From Sapria himalayana (Eukaryota > Streptophyta > Magnoliopsida > Malpighiales > Rafflesiaceae), in contig JAREIK010010368.1 of NCBI GenBank assembly GCA_029783825.1, positions 124,001 through 188,000 on the forward strand: 64,000 bases of DNA. Direction: 5' to 3'. Below, piece by piece: positions 15,201-26,700 of this stretch. The translations under genes were made by a program, and so were the position numbers. How positions within the stretch are numbered: position 1 is the stretch's first letter; each line of letters begins with the position of its first letter. The notes under the pieces were generated by a model. It had not been told where the DNA came from and searched no databases. It saw nothing but the letters and a program-made list of their open reading frames with translations.

Positions 15201-15862
15201 TAATAAATCTTAAATCTCATTTTAATTTGTATTCAGTATGATTTTAAATTTTTATTTTAATTATTTATCAGTTTATTTTTATAGAAATATACTTTTACAA
15301 AATAAATTATTAGTGAGACGGTTCTAATTTAAATTAAACCGGTATCCCTAAATAATAAATAATAAATGATAATCTCATTTTTTTATTATAATTTTAAATA
15401 TTCATTTTAATTATTTATTTGTGTATTTATATATAAATAATAATTACAAAATAAATTATGAGTAAGACAAATATAATTTATATAAATTATTTTTCATCAA
15501 AAAAATATAGATAACCTTAATAAAAAAAAATTCTAAAACAAAAAATTATTATATAGTAATATATTTTTTTTGCTTCTGAATCATTTTAAGTTTTGTAATT
15601 ATATTTTAATTAATATCTATCTTATAATTAATGGATTATTAATTTATTTTTTGATTATTATTAGAATATTTATCAATAAAATTGTTTATATTGAATTTAT
15701 ATAATATATAAATATAATGATTAGTATAACTAAATATTGTATTCACATTTGAAACAAATTTAAAAATTATTATATTTTCAATGGTCAATACCTTTGAAAA
15801 TATCAAAAAATAATAAAAATAAATTTTTTGTTATTTTATTTTTTAATAAAACCTATAAACCA
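9241..15862 (-). repeat. AT-rich satellite array, inverted arm, segment before hAT-1 copy 1
   Basis: Monomers have the CCTAAA-rich strand on top. Two types dominate. One has a box reading AAACTCCTAAACC with a TAATGCCTAAAT continuation and a CTACTTAATAATTAATAAATC tail. The other has ACGACAAAACCTCTAAATAC, then a splice into a different monomer at the phrase GATCTAATTTAAATTAAACC. These alternate near 9280/9860, 11390/11990, 12600/13180 and 14540/15120, giving local repeats of about 1.2-2 kb. Nothing coding is visible. Confidence 0.88.
13835..13866. repeat. Perfect 32-bp palindrome, second exemplar
   Basis: Identical in structure to the copy at 5919-5950, but in the inverted arm of the array. 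The symmetry ends exactly one base beyond ATAT on each side, so the palindromic unit is the same in both arms. Confidence 0.85.
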
Positions 15863-15870
15863 CTAAATGC
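15863..15870. repeat. 8-bp target site duplication, left of hAT-1 copy 1
   Basis: CTAAATGC, part of the telomere-like box, directly precedes the element. The partner at 19569-19576 reads CTAGGTGC, with two mismatches. Eight bp is the usual hAT duplication length. Confidence 0.7.
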
Positions 15871-16840
15871 TATGGGTGTATTGAGATGGGACTGGATGGG
15901 GATTACAAATCTCCAGTCCCTTCGCATAGTTCGAGAGATTTTTTTTGAAGATCTAGACCCATCCCATATGTTGAAAATATCGAGATGGGATGGGACGGAG
16001 ATCAGGGATTTTGAGTAGGAGAAAATGGTTCTGGGATGGAACGGAGTTTGGACATTTTTTTTCTATTAGTTTTCTTCAAACTGGCCAAGTTAGTTCATGT
16101 CGAAACTTTTTGTTGTACCATCTATCATTCCTTAGTTATGTATCTTTCAAACTCAAATTGGGCCAATTTATTTTGTCAAATTGGCTGAATACTGCAAACG
16201 AGTTCCATTACCTTGTCAAAAGCTTTGATGTGCAGAAAATGATAGAAATGTTAAATAGAATGGGAGCGAGTTGTGTGCTTAATTTCATTCTTTGTTTTGT
16301 CACAAGTTTGCTTTGATCAGCCGAGTGAAAGTTAACCATATTAGCATTACTACATTTTTATAAACAATTACATAAAATATTATGGAATAGTTAAAGATGA
16401 CCACAAACATTGGTAGCATCAATTATTACTTAAGTAATTGTTAAAATTATGCAGCTTGATATAACAAAAAAAATTCAACTATTAACAACCATGATAATAA
16501 TCATTTCAAAGGTCTGTCCCGGAATAGCAATGAAAATCCAAACCTAATTAATTATCTATTCTACTACTACTCCCTTTTCTTCCTCCACTGTAGAAGGACA
16601 ACCAAAGATGAAAACGTGTTAATCATGTAGACATAAAATTCTAAGATGAAAGAGTAATAAAAAAACAAAATATTAACTTATAAAATTTAATACACCCATT
16701 GCAAATTTAGTTGGCCAACTATAGATGGAAGAATATTTGGATCTTGTGACCCCTCTGTAAATTGTAATTGAACCATATTTTTATTAAATTGAATGAATAA
16801 AATAAGTAAAAGTGAAATTAAAATTTACAAGATTTGTATA

Positions 16841-18985
16841 CTAACCTGATTCATTATCATAATGGTCTTGAACTAATTCTTCAATTTCAATAGGTTTGTT
16901 TGAGCTTCTCAACCAATCTTGTAGACATATGAGAAATTCAGCTGTAATAGATGTTAAAGAACTTCTAAATTTATCTAAAGTTCTCCCCCCAGTTCTAAAT
17001 ATAGATTCATAGGCTACAGTAGATACTTGGATAGCAAATACATTCCTTGCTACATTTGCTAAAGAAGGATACCTAACCTCATTTACCTTCCAACAGTTTA
17101 GAAGATCAAAATCAATTCTATTTTTTTCAAGTTTGTCCTCCAAGTACCTATCCAACTCTTCCAAAGGTGCAACTTCTTGTTCTTTATCCAATTCAATAAA
17201 AAAATCATCAACATAAGTATCACTACCATCAAAGAAAGCATCATTTTTCTTCAACATAGTAGAAGAGAAATCATATTCTTTTGATTCATCTACATTTAAA
17301 TCTTTATAATCATCCATCATCTCATTTAAAGCATTTATAACCATTTTCACCAAATTTTTAGCCAAATCCTCTCCATAATGCTAAGTTTACTTAGCCTTAA
17401 AATATTTTAGCTTATATCTAGGATCCAACACTACTGCTACAAAAAGCATAATATTTGTTGACTAAAGAGAACCCTAATATTTGTTGAATTTATGCCTCAT
17501 TTTCATAGCCATTTTAGACACCATTGTATCTCTACTATTTTCACAAAGCTCAATTTTTTTCAAAATTCGAATAATCTCAGGAAAATAAACACTAGAGGTA
17601 GAATATTATGAGCCAGAAAATTTACAAGATACCTCATAAAAAGTTTTCAAGAAACGAGCCAAAATTTTGGCATTTGTTCAGTCTATCTCAATTGGAATGT
17701 TTGAACCAAACTCTTTCAAAAACCTTTTGTCTTAGTCCTCCAACTTATCAAATTCTTTTTGATATTTTATATCAGTTTGTAGCTTCAAAAAAATTGAATT
17801 CCATCTTGTAGGACAATCTAATTGCAATAAAGATCCATATGTCAAGTTTGCTTCTTCAACACATAACTTAAAGATATCTAAACTTTTACGACTGCTCCTC
17901 ACATATTTCACCACACCTCTAATTTTTTGAATAGCACCCTCAACTACTGCAATGCCATCTCTGACAATTAAGTTTAGGATATGAGCACAACATCTCATAT
18001 GAAAATGCTCACCTCTCAAAGGTACAATACTTTTTTTCCAAGCCTTTTTTTCAATTGTTCAACTGCAACATCATTATTTGATGCATAGTCAACAGTAATG
18101 AACATCAACTTTCTCAAACCCCATTCATTCATGCAAAACTCAATAGCATTTCTAATATTTAAGTCCAGAATGACTTTTAATTACACTAAAGTTCAAAAGC
18201 CTTTAATGCATATTTCATTGAGAATCAATGAAATGAACAGTCAAACATATATAAAACAAATTTTGAATGCTAGTCCAAGTGTCGATGTCAATGAAACTCT
18301 ACAACAATGAGATGATATGCTATCAAATAATTTCTTCTTTTCCATCACAAACAAAAAAAAAACAATCCCTCAATATAGAGTGCCTAGATGGAATTTTAAA
18401 TTGAGGCACACCAACTTCACAATACTTCTTAAACTCATCCCTCTCAACAAAACAAAAAGGCAATTCATCTTTTATGATCATTTTCACCTAAGCCTCCCTA
18501 ACTAGTTGTTGATCAAATTGCCAACAAGTTAATTTGTTATCCTCTGAACTAGTATATTTAGTGAAACTCAACAAAGATTGTGACTTGTCTTTACCTTTGT
18601 GAGCTTATATTAATTCTTTTTTGAGTGGAAATTTCATACAAGTATTTCTCAAGCATTTTCATAAACCCGAAGTACCTTGATCACTTTTTGCCAAGTATTC
18701 TTTCCTACACCATATACATGCTACCATACCAGTTTCATTTCCCTCTGAATCAACTAATATCTAATAAGTTTCACAAACATTAGACTTATACTTTTTATGA
18801 GCTTGAGGTTCAGATGTACCTTGACTTTCTTTTACAATTGAAATTGAAGAACCTTTCATAACAATATGAGGGTTCGTGAAAGGATGATGATTGGATTTAC
18901 TAGTACTTTGATCATTTTAGTTGTGATCATCTTCAATATATTGTATTTTTCGTTTACCGCTGGATTGTGCCATCAGCATTGCCAT
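16841..18985 (-). pseudogene. hAT transposase pseudogene (BED finger - RNase H-like - hATC), copy 1
   Basis: Reading begins at the ATG at 18985 with a polar N-terminus (MAQSSGKRK). A BED-type zinc finger follows with CxxC in frame (CMWC, about 18680-18790), and a stop sits just before it. The first catalytic-Asp segment (TTDTWTS in copy 2) is hit by a small deletion near 18280-18290 that shifts frame. The second Asp segment survives as TVDYASNND. An open piece at 17732-18019 holds the HMRCCAHILNLIV motif. A DPRYKL motif lies near 17415. The last open piece (16841-17365, 174 aa) carries the C-terminal dimerisation domain with AYESIFRTGGR, which includes the expected catalytic Glu. The final codons read AATCAG/GTTAGT, which could be a splice donor to a short last exon. 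The gene is inactive as it stands. Confidence 0.82.
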
Positions 18986-19347
18986 TAATTAATATGATAT
19001 GTTAAGCATAAATACATATAAATATTTCTAACAAGCAAGCTCTACAAAACTGACTGTAAAACATTCAGGCCACTCATTCAGCCCAACTACAACACCACAA
19101 CCAATACTCAACAAAACTAACTAAGACACATAATTATAATAATTAATCACTCAATTTTCGTCAGAAAAACAAACCAAAAGGCTGGTGGCATCTGAGACAT
19201 GGTGAAGGCAACCAGAAGTGCAATGGACAAGGGGTGGACCTAACTGAACATGGCTGGAACGGCGTGAGGTGGACTGGAACTCGTTGGAACAGCAATATGT
19301 GCATCGAAATTAGATGGACAGTAGCGGAATTGGTTGCATCTTCATGT

Positions 19348-19366
19348 TATATATATATATATATAT
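19348..19366. repeat. (TA)n microsatellite in hAT-1 copy 1
   Basis: About 19 bp of alternating TA, about 200 bp inside the right end of the element. Copy 2 has a longer run (52419-52443) at the same place, so the tract has changed length since duplication. Confidence 0.9.
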
Positions 19367-19568
19367 TCCTGGTTCTAGTACTGGTTTTTTAGGATGGGAC
19401 TGTTCTCGGGATGGATATTGCTTAAGATCCAGAACTATCCCAAATGAAAAAATAAGTGACAGAATGCGACGGGAAAAGTCAAAGTCAACTGATTTTTCTC
19501 AGTCATGATTCGTTCGGGACAAGACTTCCGGTCGTGTCGGGAATCTCCGAGTCCCATGAGCAGCCCTA

Positions 19569-19576
19569 CTAGGTGC
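19569..19576. repeat. 8-bp target site duplication, right of hAT-1 copy 1
   Basis: CTAGGTGC, against CTAAATGC on the left. The two substitutions fit an old insertion. Confidence 0.65.
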
Positions 19577-20819
19577 ATATAAAGTTAAATTAGTAAACTT
19601 CTAAACCCCGTAATGCATAAATACATAAACCATTAAACTGCTAAATACTACTTAATAATTAATAAATATATTTTTTATTGCTATTTATTATATTTTTAAA
19701 TATTCATTTTAATTATTTATTAGTGTATTTATTTAGAAATATTTATTACAAAATAAATTATGATTGGTACAAATATAATTTAAATAATATAATATTTATC
19801 TAATAAAAATATACGCTTATAAAAGAAGTATAAATTTAAAAATTAAAAATTATTATCAAGTAATATAAGTTACTTTAATTTTGAATCAATTTGGGTTTTG
19901 TAAATATTTTTTAATTAATATATATCTTAATATTAATAGTTTATAAATTTAATTTTTGATCATTATTATAATATCAATCAATATAATTCTTTATATTAAA
20001 TTTATATGATATATAATTATTAATATTATTATAACAAAATATTGTATTAAAATTTCAAAAAATTTTAAATATTATTATATTTTCAAATGTTATAACCTAT
20101 GAAAATGATAAAAAATTATAGAATTTTTTTTAGTTATTTTATTTTTTTAAATAAAACATATAAACCACTAAAAGCCTAAAAACATAAATCGCTAAACTCC
20201 TAACGACAAAACCTCTAAATACTTAAATCATTAAACTGGTATACATTAATAATAAATCATAAATCTCATTTTAATTTTTATTCAGTATAATTTTAAATTG
20301 TTATTTTTATTATTTATCAATTTATTTTCTAGAAATATAAATAACAAAATAAATTATTAATGAGACAGATCTAATTTAAATTAAACCAGTATCACTAAAT
20401 AATAAATAATAAATCTCATTTTTTTTTCATTAAAATTTTAAATATTTATTTTAATTATTTATTTGTTTATTTATATATAAATATTAATTATAAAATAAAT
20501 TGAGTTATACAAATATAATTAATATAAATTTTTTTTCATCAAAAAATTATTGATAAACTTTTTAAAAGAAAAAAAAATTTCAAAACAAAAAATTATTATA
20601 TAATAATATGTTTTGCTTTTCTTCTGAATCATTTTAGGTTTTGTAATTATATTTTACTTGATATCTATCTTATTAATAAAAGATATTTAATTTATTTTTT
20701 GATCATTATTAGAATATTTATCAATAAAATTGTTTATATTGAATTTATATGATATATAAATATAATGATTATTATAACTAAATATTGTATTCACATTTAA
20801 AAAAAATTTAAAAATTATT

Positions 20820-20851
20820 ATATTTTCAAAGGTTATAACCTTTGAAAATAT
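20820..20851. repeat. Perfect 32-bp palindrome, third exemplar
   Basis: Full dyad symmetry around the TTA/TAA centre at 20835/20836. It lies between two transposon-bearing blocks, in a monomer whose flanks differ at many other positions. Confidence 0.85.
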
Positions 20852-20890
20852 CAAAAAATAATAAAAATAATTTTTTTTTTATTTTTTTTA

Positions 20891-20978
20891 TAAAACCTAT
20901 AAACCACTAAATGCATACACAGTTAAATCAGTAAACTCCTAAACCTCATAATGCCTAAATACATAAACCATTAAACCG
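20891..20978 (-). repeat. Telomere-like box of the satellite monomer (exemplar)
   Basis: This stretch is a run of degenerate seven-to-eight-base units such as CACTAAATG, TTAAATCAG, TAAACTCC, TAAACCTC, CTAAATAC, ATAAACC and TTAAACC. It resembles the plant telomere repeat CCCTAAA with substitutions. An equivalent box of about 75-90 bp is present in most monomers and gives the only local rise in C on this strand. Whether it derives from telomeric repeats or only resembles them cannot be settled by eye. Confidence 0.6.
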
Positions 20979-23900
20979 CTATATACTACTTAATAATTAA
21001 TAAATCTAATTTTTATTTCTATTTATTATAATTTTAAATATTCATTTTAATTATTTATTAGTTTATTTTTATAGAAATATTTATTACAAATTAAATTATG
21101 AGAGCGACATATATATTTTAATTAATTTATTTTTAATCAAAAAAAATATGCTTATAAAAGAAGTAAAAATTTAAAAATTAAAAATTATTTTCCAGTAATA
21201 TATTTTACTTTAATTTTGAATCAATTTTGGTTTTGTAAATATTTTTTAATTAATATCAATCTTTTTATTAATAGTTTATTAATTTAAATTTGATCATTAT
21301 TATATTATCTATCAATAAAATTGTTTATATAAAATTTATATGATATATAATTATTAATATTAGTATAACTAAATATTGTATTCACATTTCAAAAAATTTT
21401 AAATATTATTATATTTTCAAAGGTTATAACCTATCAAAATGAGAAAAAATTACAAATTTTTTTTTGTTATTTTATTGTTTAAATAAAACCTATAAACCAC
21501 TAAATGCCTAAATACATAAATTGCTAAATTCCTAAACAACAAAACCTTTAAATATTTAAACTATTAAACATGTGTACCTTAATAAAAAATCATAAATCTC
21601 AATTTAATTCTTATTAAGTATAATTTTAAAATTTTATTTTTATTATTTATCGGTTTATTTTTATAGAAATATTAATTACAAAATAAATTACTAGTGAGCC
21701 AGATCTAATATAAATAATTTATTTTTCATCAAAAAAATATATATCCTTATAAATAGAGGCAATATTTTAAAAACAAAAATTTATTATTTAGTAATATATT
21801 TTATTTTGATTTTGAATCATTTTAGATTTTGTAATTATATTTTAATTTATATCATTCTTATTAATAATAGTTTATTAATTTTTTATTGATCATTATTATA
21901 ATATGTATTAATAAAATTATTTATTTTGAGTTTACATTATATATAATTATTAAGATTATTATTATTGAATATTATATTCACATTTTAAAAAAATTAAAAA
22001 TTATTATATTTTCAAAGGTTATAACCTTCAAAAATAAAAAAAAATGAAAAAATTAAATTGTTTATTTTTTCATTCTTTAAATAGAAACTATAAATCACTA
22101 AAGACCTAAACACTTAAATCACTAAACCCCAAAACACATAAATACTTAAACCATTAAACTAGTATATCCTAAATAATAAATAATAAATCTTTATTTTATT
22201 TGTATTCATTATAGTTTTAAATATTCATTTTAATTATTTATTAGTTTTTTTTTGTAGAATTATAAATTAAAAATAAATTATGAGGAAGACAAATATAATT
22301 TAAATAATGTACTTTTAATAAAAAAAATATAAACTTATAAAAAGAAGCAAAACATCAAAAAAAATTATTATTTAGTAATATATTTTATTTTGATTTTGAA
22401 TAAATTTACGTTTTGCAAATATATTTAAAAAAAATATTTCTTATTAATAATAGTTTATTAATTTATTTTTTGACCATTAATATAATATCTATCAATATAA
22501 TTGTTTATATTGAATTTATATGATATAAAATTATTAATATTATCATAACTAAATATTGTATTCACATATAAAAATAATTTAAAAATTGTTATATTTTCAA
22601 AGGTTATAACCTTCAAAAATGATAAAAAATAACAAAAATAATTTTTTTGTTATATCGTTGTTTAAATAACCCTTATAAACCATTGAATGCCTAAACACAT
22701 AAATCTCTAAACTCCTAAACCCCAAAGCCCCTAAATAATTAAACCTTTAAACTCGTAAACCTTACATATAATTTAAATAATATATTGTAATATTAATTAC
22801 AAAATAAATTATGAGTGATACAACTATAATTTAAATAATTTATTTTTCATCAAAAATATATACAAGCTTATAAAAAGAAGCAAAAACTTGAAAACAAAAA
22901 TTATTATTTAGTAATAAATTTTACATTATTTTTGAATCATTTTAGGTTTTTTAATTATATTTTAATTTATATCTATCATACTAATAATAGCATATTAATT
23001 TATTTTTTGGTAATTGATATCATATCTATTAATAAAATTTTTTATATTTAGTTTATATTATATATAATTATAATGATTATTATTACTAAATATTGTATTC
23101 ATGTTTTTTAAAAAATTTAAAATTATTATATTTTAAAAGGTTATAACCTTAGAAAATGTGAAAAAATAAAAAAATATTTTTTTTATTATTTCATTGTTTA
23201 AATAAAACCTATAAACTAAAAAATGCCTAAAAACATAAATCATTAAACTCCTAAACGAAAAAAAGTCTAAATAATTAAACTATTAAACTGGTAAACATTA
23301 ATAATAATTCATAAATATCATTTTCATTTTTATTCCTTAAAATTTTAAATTTTTATTTTAATTATTTATTAGTTTATTTTTATAGAAATATTAATTACAA
23401 AATAAATTATTAGTGAGACATATCTAATTTAATTTAAAATAGTATCCCTAAATAATAAATAATAAATCTCATTTTTTTCATTATAATTTTAAATATTCAT
23501 TTTAATTATTTATTTGTTTATTTATATATAAATATTAATTACAAAATAAATTGAGCTATACAAAAATAATTTATATAAATTATTTTTCATCAAAAAATTA
23601 TAGATAAACATTTTAAAAGAAATAAAATTTTCAAAACAAAAAATTATTTTATAGTAATATATTTTGCTCTGCTTCTGAATCATTTTAGGTTTGGTAATTA
23701 TATTTTAATTGATATCTATCTTATTAATAATAGATTATTAATTTATTTTTAGATCATTATTATAATATTTATTAGTAAAATTGTTTATATTTAATTTACA
23801 TGATATATAATTATAAAGATTATTATAACTAAATATTATATTTGCATTTGAAAATAATTTAAAAATTATTATATTTTTAAAGGTTATCATCTTTGAAAAT

Positions 23901-24020
23901 GAGATAAAATCACAAAAATAAATTTTTTGTTATTTTATTGTTTATATAAAACCTATAAACTACTAAATGCCTAAACGCTTAAATCATTAAACTCCTAAAC
24001 CCCAAAACCAAAAAACCCTT

Positions 24021-24063
24021 AAATACTTAAACATTTAAACCATCTTTAAAGGTTTAAGTATTT
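24021..24063. repeat. Fold-back (local inversion) in the telomere-like box
   Basis: Arms 24021-24039 and 24045-24063 are inverted copies with one mismatch around the 5-base loop CCATC (right arm TTTAAAGGTTTAAGTATTT). The right arm therefore reads in first-arm orientation inside the inverted array. The same fold-back is present at 54039-54081, so it predates the segmental duplication. Confidence 0.75.
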
Positions 24064-25072
24064 ATAAATAATATATAATTATCTATCAATATATAATAGT
24101 TTATTAATTTATTTATTAATCATTATTATATTTATATTTATATATAGTTTATAAATATCTATCAATAAAATTGTTTAATTTTAATTTATATGATATATAA
24201 TTATTAAGTTTATAATAACTAAATATTGTATTCATATTTGAAAAATATTTAAAAATTATTACATTTATATAGGATATAACATTCAAAATTGATAAAAAAT
24301 TTGAAAAATAATTTTTTTGTTATTTTATTATTTAAATAAAACATATAAACTACTAAATACCTATACACTTAAATCACTACACTCCTAAACTCCTAAATAA
24401 TTAAACCATTAAACTGGTATACCCTAAATAATTAATCATAAATCTCATTTTTATTTGTATTCATTATAATTTCAATATTAATATTAATTATTTATAAGTT
24501 TATTTTTATAAAAATATTAATTGCAAAATAAAATTATGAATAAGACAAATATAATTTAAATAATTTATCTTCATCAAAAAAATTTACAAGCTTATAAAAA
24601 GATTCAAAAAATAAAAAATTATTATTTAGTAATATATTTTACTTTGATTTTGAATCGTTTTAGGTTTTGCAAATATATTTTAATTAATATATATCTTATT
24701 AATAATAGTTTATTAATCTATTTTATGATAAGTATTATAATATCGATCAATAAAATTATTTATATTGAATTTACATGATATTTAATTTTTATGATTATTA
24801 TAATTAAATATTGTATTAACATTTGAAAAAAAATTAAAAATTATAATATTTTCAATGGTTATAACCTTGAAAAAGAGAAAAAAATCATAAAAATAATTTT
24901 TTTGTTATTTACTTATTTAAATAAAACCTATAAACTACAAAATACCTAAATACTTAAATTACTAAACTCCTAAACCCTGATACTACTGTACCACACACAT
25001 AGCGACGGACCACAGTACACACGTGCACATATTCTTGTCTATTTTGGTGTAGCATTTAGAGGGTCCAGCAAA

Positions 25073-25229
25073 GTGGTCGGGAGTAAACCCAGGAGTAGCA
25101 TGGAGTGGGTGTCACTAGCCCTATTAGGAAGCATAGAGTGCCACCCAACCATCACCCAACAGGAGTAGCGAGTAATCCATGATTAATTGGAGAGCCGGCA
25201 AAATCCGAAGCATCACCAAACAGGGCCAA
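25073..25229. other. Patch present only in copy 1 of the unrecognised block
   Basis: About 155 bp between the shared phrases CCAGCAA and TAAGCAAT. At the same place copy 2 carries a different stretch of about 50 bp (55097-55146). The right edge, CCAAACAGGGCC, looks like the terminal motif GGCCCTGTTTGG seen in several plant miniature transposons, but no matching left end is visible. It could be a truncated miniature element or one of two alternative deletions of a longer ancestor. Confidence 0.4.
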
Positions 25230-26131
25230 TAAGCAATGGAGTCCAGACCAGCCACACGGGAGCGAAAGATTCAAACTTGTAGTTTATGTTTGTAGTCTTA
25301 ATTGTATTTTGGACTTTGTATGCACCAAGTACTTGTAGAGATGGATCATGTCATAGTCACACACACAATCTTGTCTGTTCTCTATGTAACATGCAATGAC
25401 GGCAACTGGACCCATGAGTATCTCTAAGTGGGGCCCACTAATGTATTTTGTAAATACACATTAGGCGATGCTACACTCCCGGGATCAGAAGACCCATCTT
25501 TATAGCATTTTGTATTTTTACTTGTATTCTAGCTTGGTTGTAGGCGTAGATAATTAGACTATGAGATGGACCTCATCACACATGCACACCGATACATGCA
25601 TATTTTTTGATATTTTGTCGGTGCAACATACATCCACTTCTTGGAGCTTGAAAAGGAAGCATTCTAAACCAATAGATACTCTTTTGTGGATCATTGGACC
25701 AAAAGAAAGGAAAATTTAGAAGAGAGAATGAATTGACAAAGTGCCGTAGATATGGACTTGTGGATTTATGGGTATTTAGTTTTACATGTATTCCATTACA
25801 TAGCAATGACATATGCAAATATTTGATGCTGCATGTCACACACATGCACAATCTTATATTTGCATAGTTTTAATATGGTGCATCATTCAGGTTCCTCCAA
25901 AAGGCTTGGAAAAATCTGAATTGAAAGGACGCAGTGCGCATAATGACTCAATGCCAACTTTGAAGGCCGGGAATGCCAGGTGATTTTAGTTGTATTTGTA
26001 CGCTTGGAATTATTAGGCATTATTTTTTTTTTGTATTTTATGCATTAAATCATTAAAGTGCATAGGATTTGGTGGGCTGTCCTAAATTAGTTAGCTTTTT
26101 AGTCTCTTGTTAGTTGTGTGCCTAAATGATA

Positions 26132-26172
26132 AATAAAGTGTGTATTTTCCAAAAGAAAAAACAAAAAAAAAC
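26132..26172 (+). other. Polyadenylation-like signal and A-rich tail
   Basis: AATAAA at 26132-26137 is followed 14 bases later by a run of about 22 bases that is nearly all A (26151-26172). This is the arrangement expected at the 3' end of a retroposed transcript. Copy 2 has the A-rich run at 56068-56086, but its signal has decayed to AAATATAG. No target duplication confirms retroposition. Confidence 0.45.
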
Positions 26173-26250
26173 CGAAACCCTAAACTTTAAATCCTAAACC
26201 TTAAAACATAAACTATAACCCTAATCCATAAACCCTAAATCCTAAATATC
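26173..26250 (-). repeat. Degenerate interstitial telomere-like tract, copy 1
   Basis: Successive units read AAACCCTAAAC, TTTAAATCC, TAAACC, TTAAAAC, ATAACCCTAATCC, ATAAACCCTAAATCCTAAAT. Several exact CCCTAAA heptamers (plant telomere repeat) are present. The tract starts directly after the A-rich run. It is closer to the telomere consensus than the boxes inside the satellite monomers. Confidence 0.65.
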
Positions 26251-26329
26251 ATGTTTTGCACTTTTATAATCAAATGACTAAGTGTTAAATTTAAATTGAA
26301 ATTCACAACTTTTAGGAATGTCATAGATT

Positions 26330-26700
26330 TATCTTTTTGTATATGTAACACAAAGTCATAACTCAAGGGGTGAGTTATGGATTCAGTCTCTTTCTTTTTT
26401 TTGATTATTGTAGCATTCGCAATGGTCATGATTGTATATTTTGTCTCTAGAACACAAGATCATATCGATGAGAATATGCCATAACTTGTGTCTCTCTGTT
26501 GAACATATTATTATGACACTAAGAATGATCATGAATACATATTTAATCACTATAATACTCGGTCATAGTATTGAATATGACCATAGCTTTTGCATTTTAT
26601 CTTTATATTGCAATGTCATTGCACTAGGAATGATTGTATCTTTGGACATTCCTCAAGAGCAAAAGTAATGACCCTAGAAATAGTTATGCTCGAGTACTAC
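26330..26700. repeat. Degenerate tandem repeat, about 100-bp period
   Basis: Related phrases recur about 100 bp apart: GCAATGGTCATGATTGTAT near 26418, CTAAGAATGATCATGAATAC near 26519 and CACTAGGAATGATTGTATC near 26620. CCATAACTTG and CCATAGCTTT recur with the same spacing. Units are strongly diverged and the count is about three. The same pattern is seen in copy 2 near 56290-56610. Confidence 0.4.

Larger units (their letters stand above)
15871..19568 (-). mobile_element. hAT-family DNA transposon, hAT-1 copy 1 (about 3.7 kb, defective)
   Basis: The right end read inwards is TAGGGCTGCTCATGGGAC. The left end, TATGGGTGTATTGAGATGGG, is a decayed version of the same inverted repeat. Both ends carry clusters of GATGGGAC/GGGATGG motifs (15885-16045 and 19390-19480), typical of hAT subterminal regions. 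The interior holds a broken BED/hAT transposase on the minus strand. Base composition is sharply different from the surrounding satellite. The element sits inside the telomere-like box of a monomer. A copy with over 90% visible similarity lies at 48936-52640. Both copies look non-autonomous because their transposase frames are broken. Confidence 0.87.
19577..24977 (-). repeat. Satellite array between hAT-1 copy 1 and the unrecognised block copy 1
   Basis: About nine monomers in the inverted orientation. Telomere-like boxes start near 20165, 20895, 21500, 22090, 22675, 23215, 23955, 24350 and 24945. The segment is collinear with 52649-54998 except for an extra stretch between the phrase CTAATTTAAATTAAACC at 20371 and its equivalent at 23424. 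A short monomer type lacking the middle segment lies near 22740-22800 (boxes ending ACTCGTAAACCTTA). No gene is visible. Confidence 0.88.

Noticed and set aside
15990..16316. Plus-strand frame of 108 aa at the left end of hAT-1 copy 1
   Set aside because: It covers the subterminal repeats and non-coding end of the element, and the matching region of copy 2 does not keep the frame.
25576..25851. Minus-strand frame of 91 aa shared in part with 55523-55768
   Set aside because: The copies differ at about 4 of the first 20 residues and at many others, mostly by amino-acid changes. There is no motif and no sign of protein-level selection.
26432..26668. Plus-strand frame of 78 aa in the unrecognised block
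   Set aside because: It lies over the diverged repeat of about 100 bp and is not kept as an equivalent frame in copy 2, so it is probably chance.
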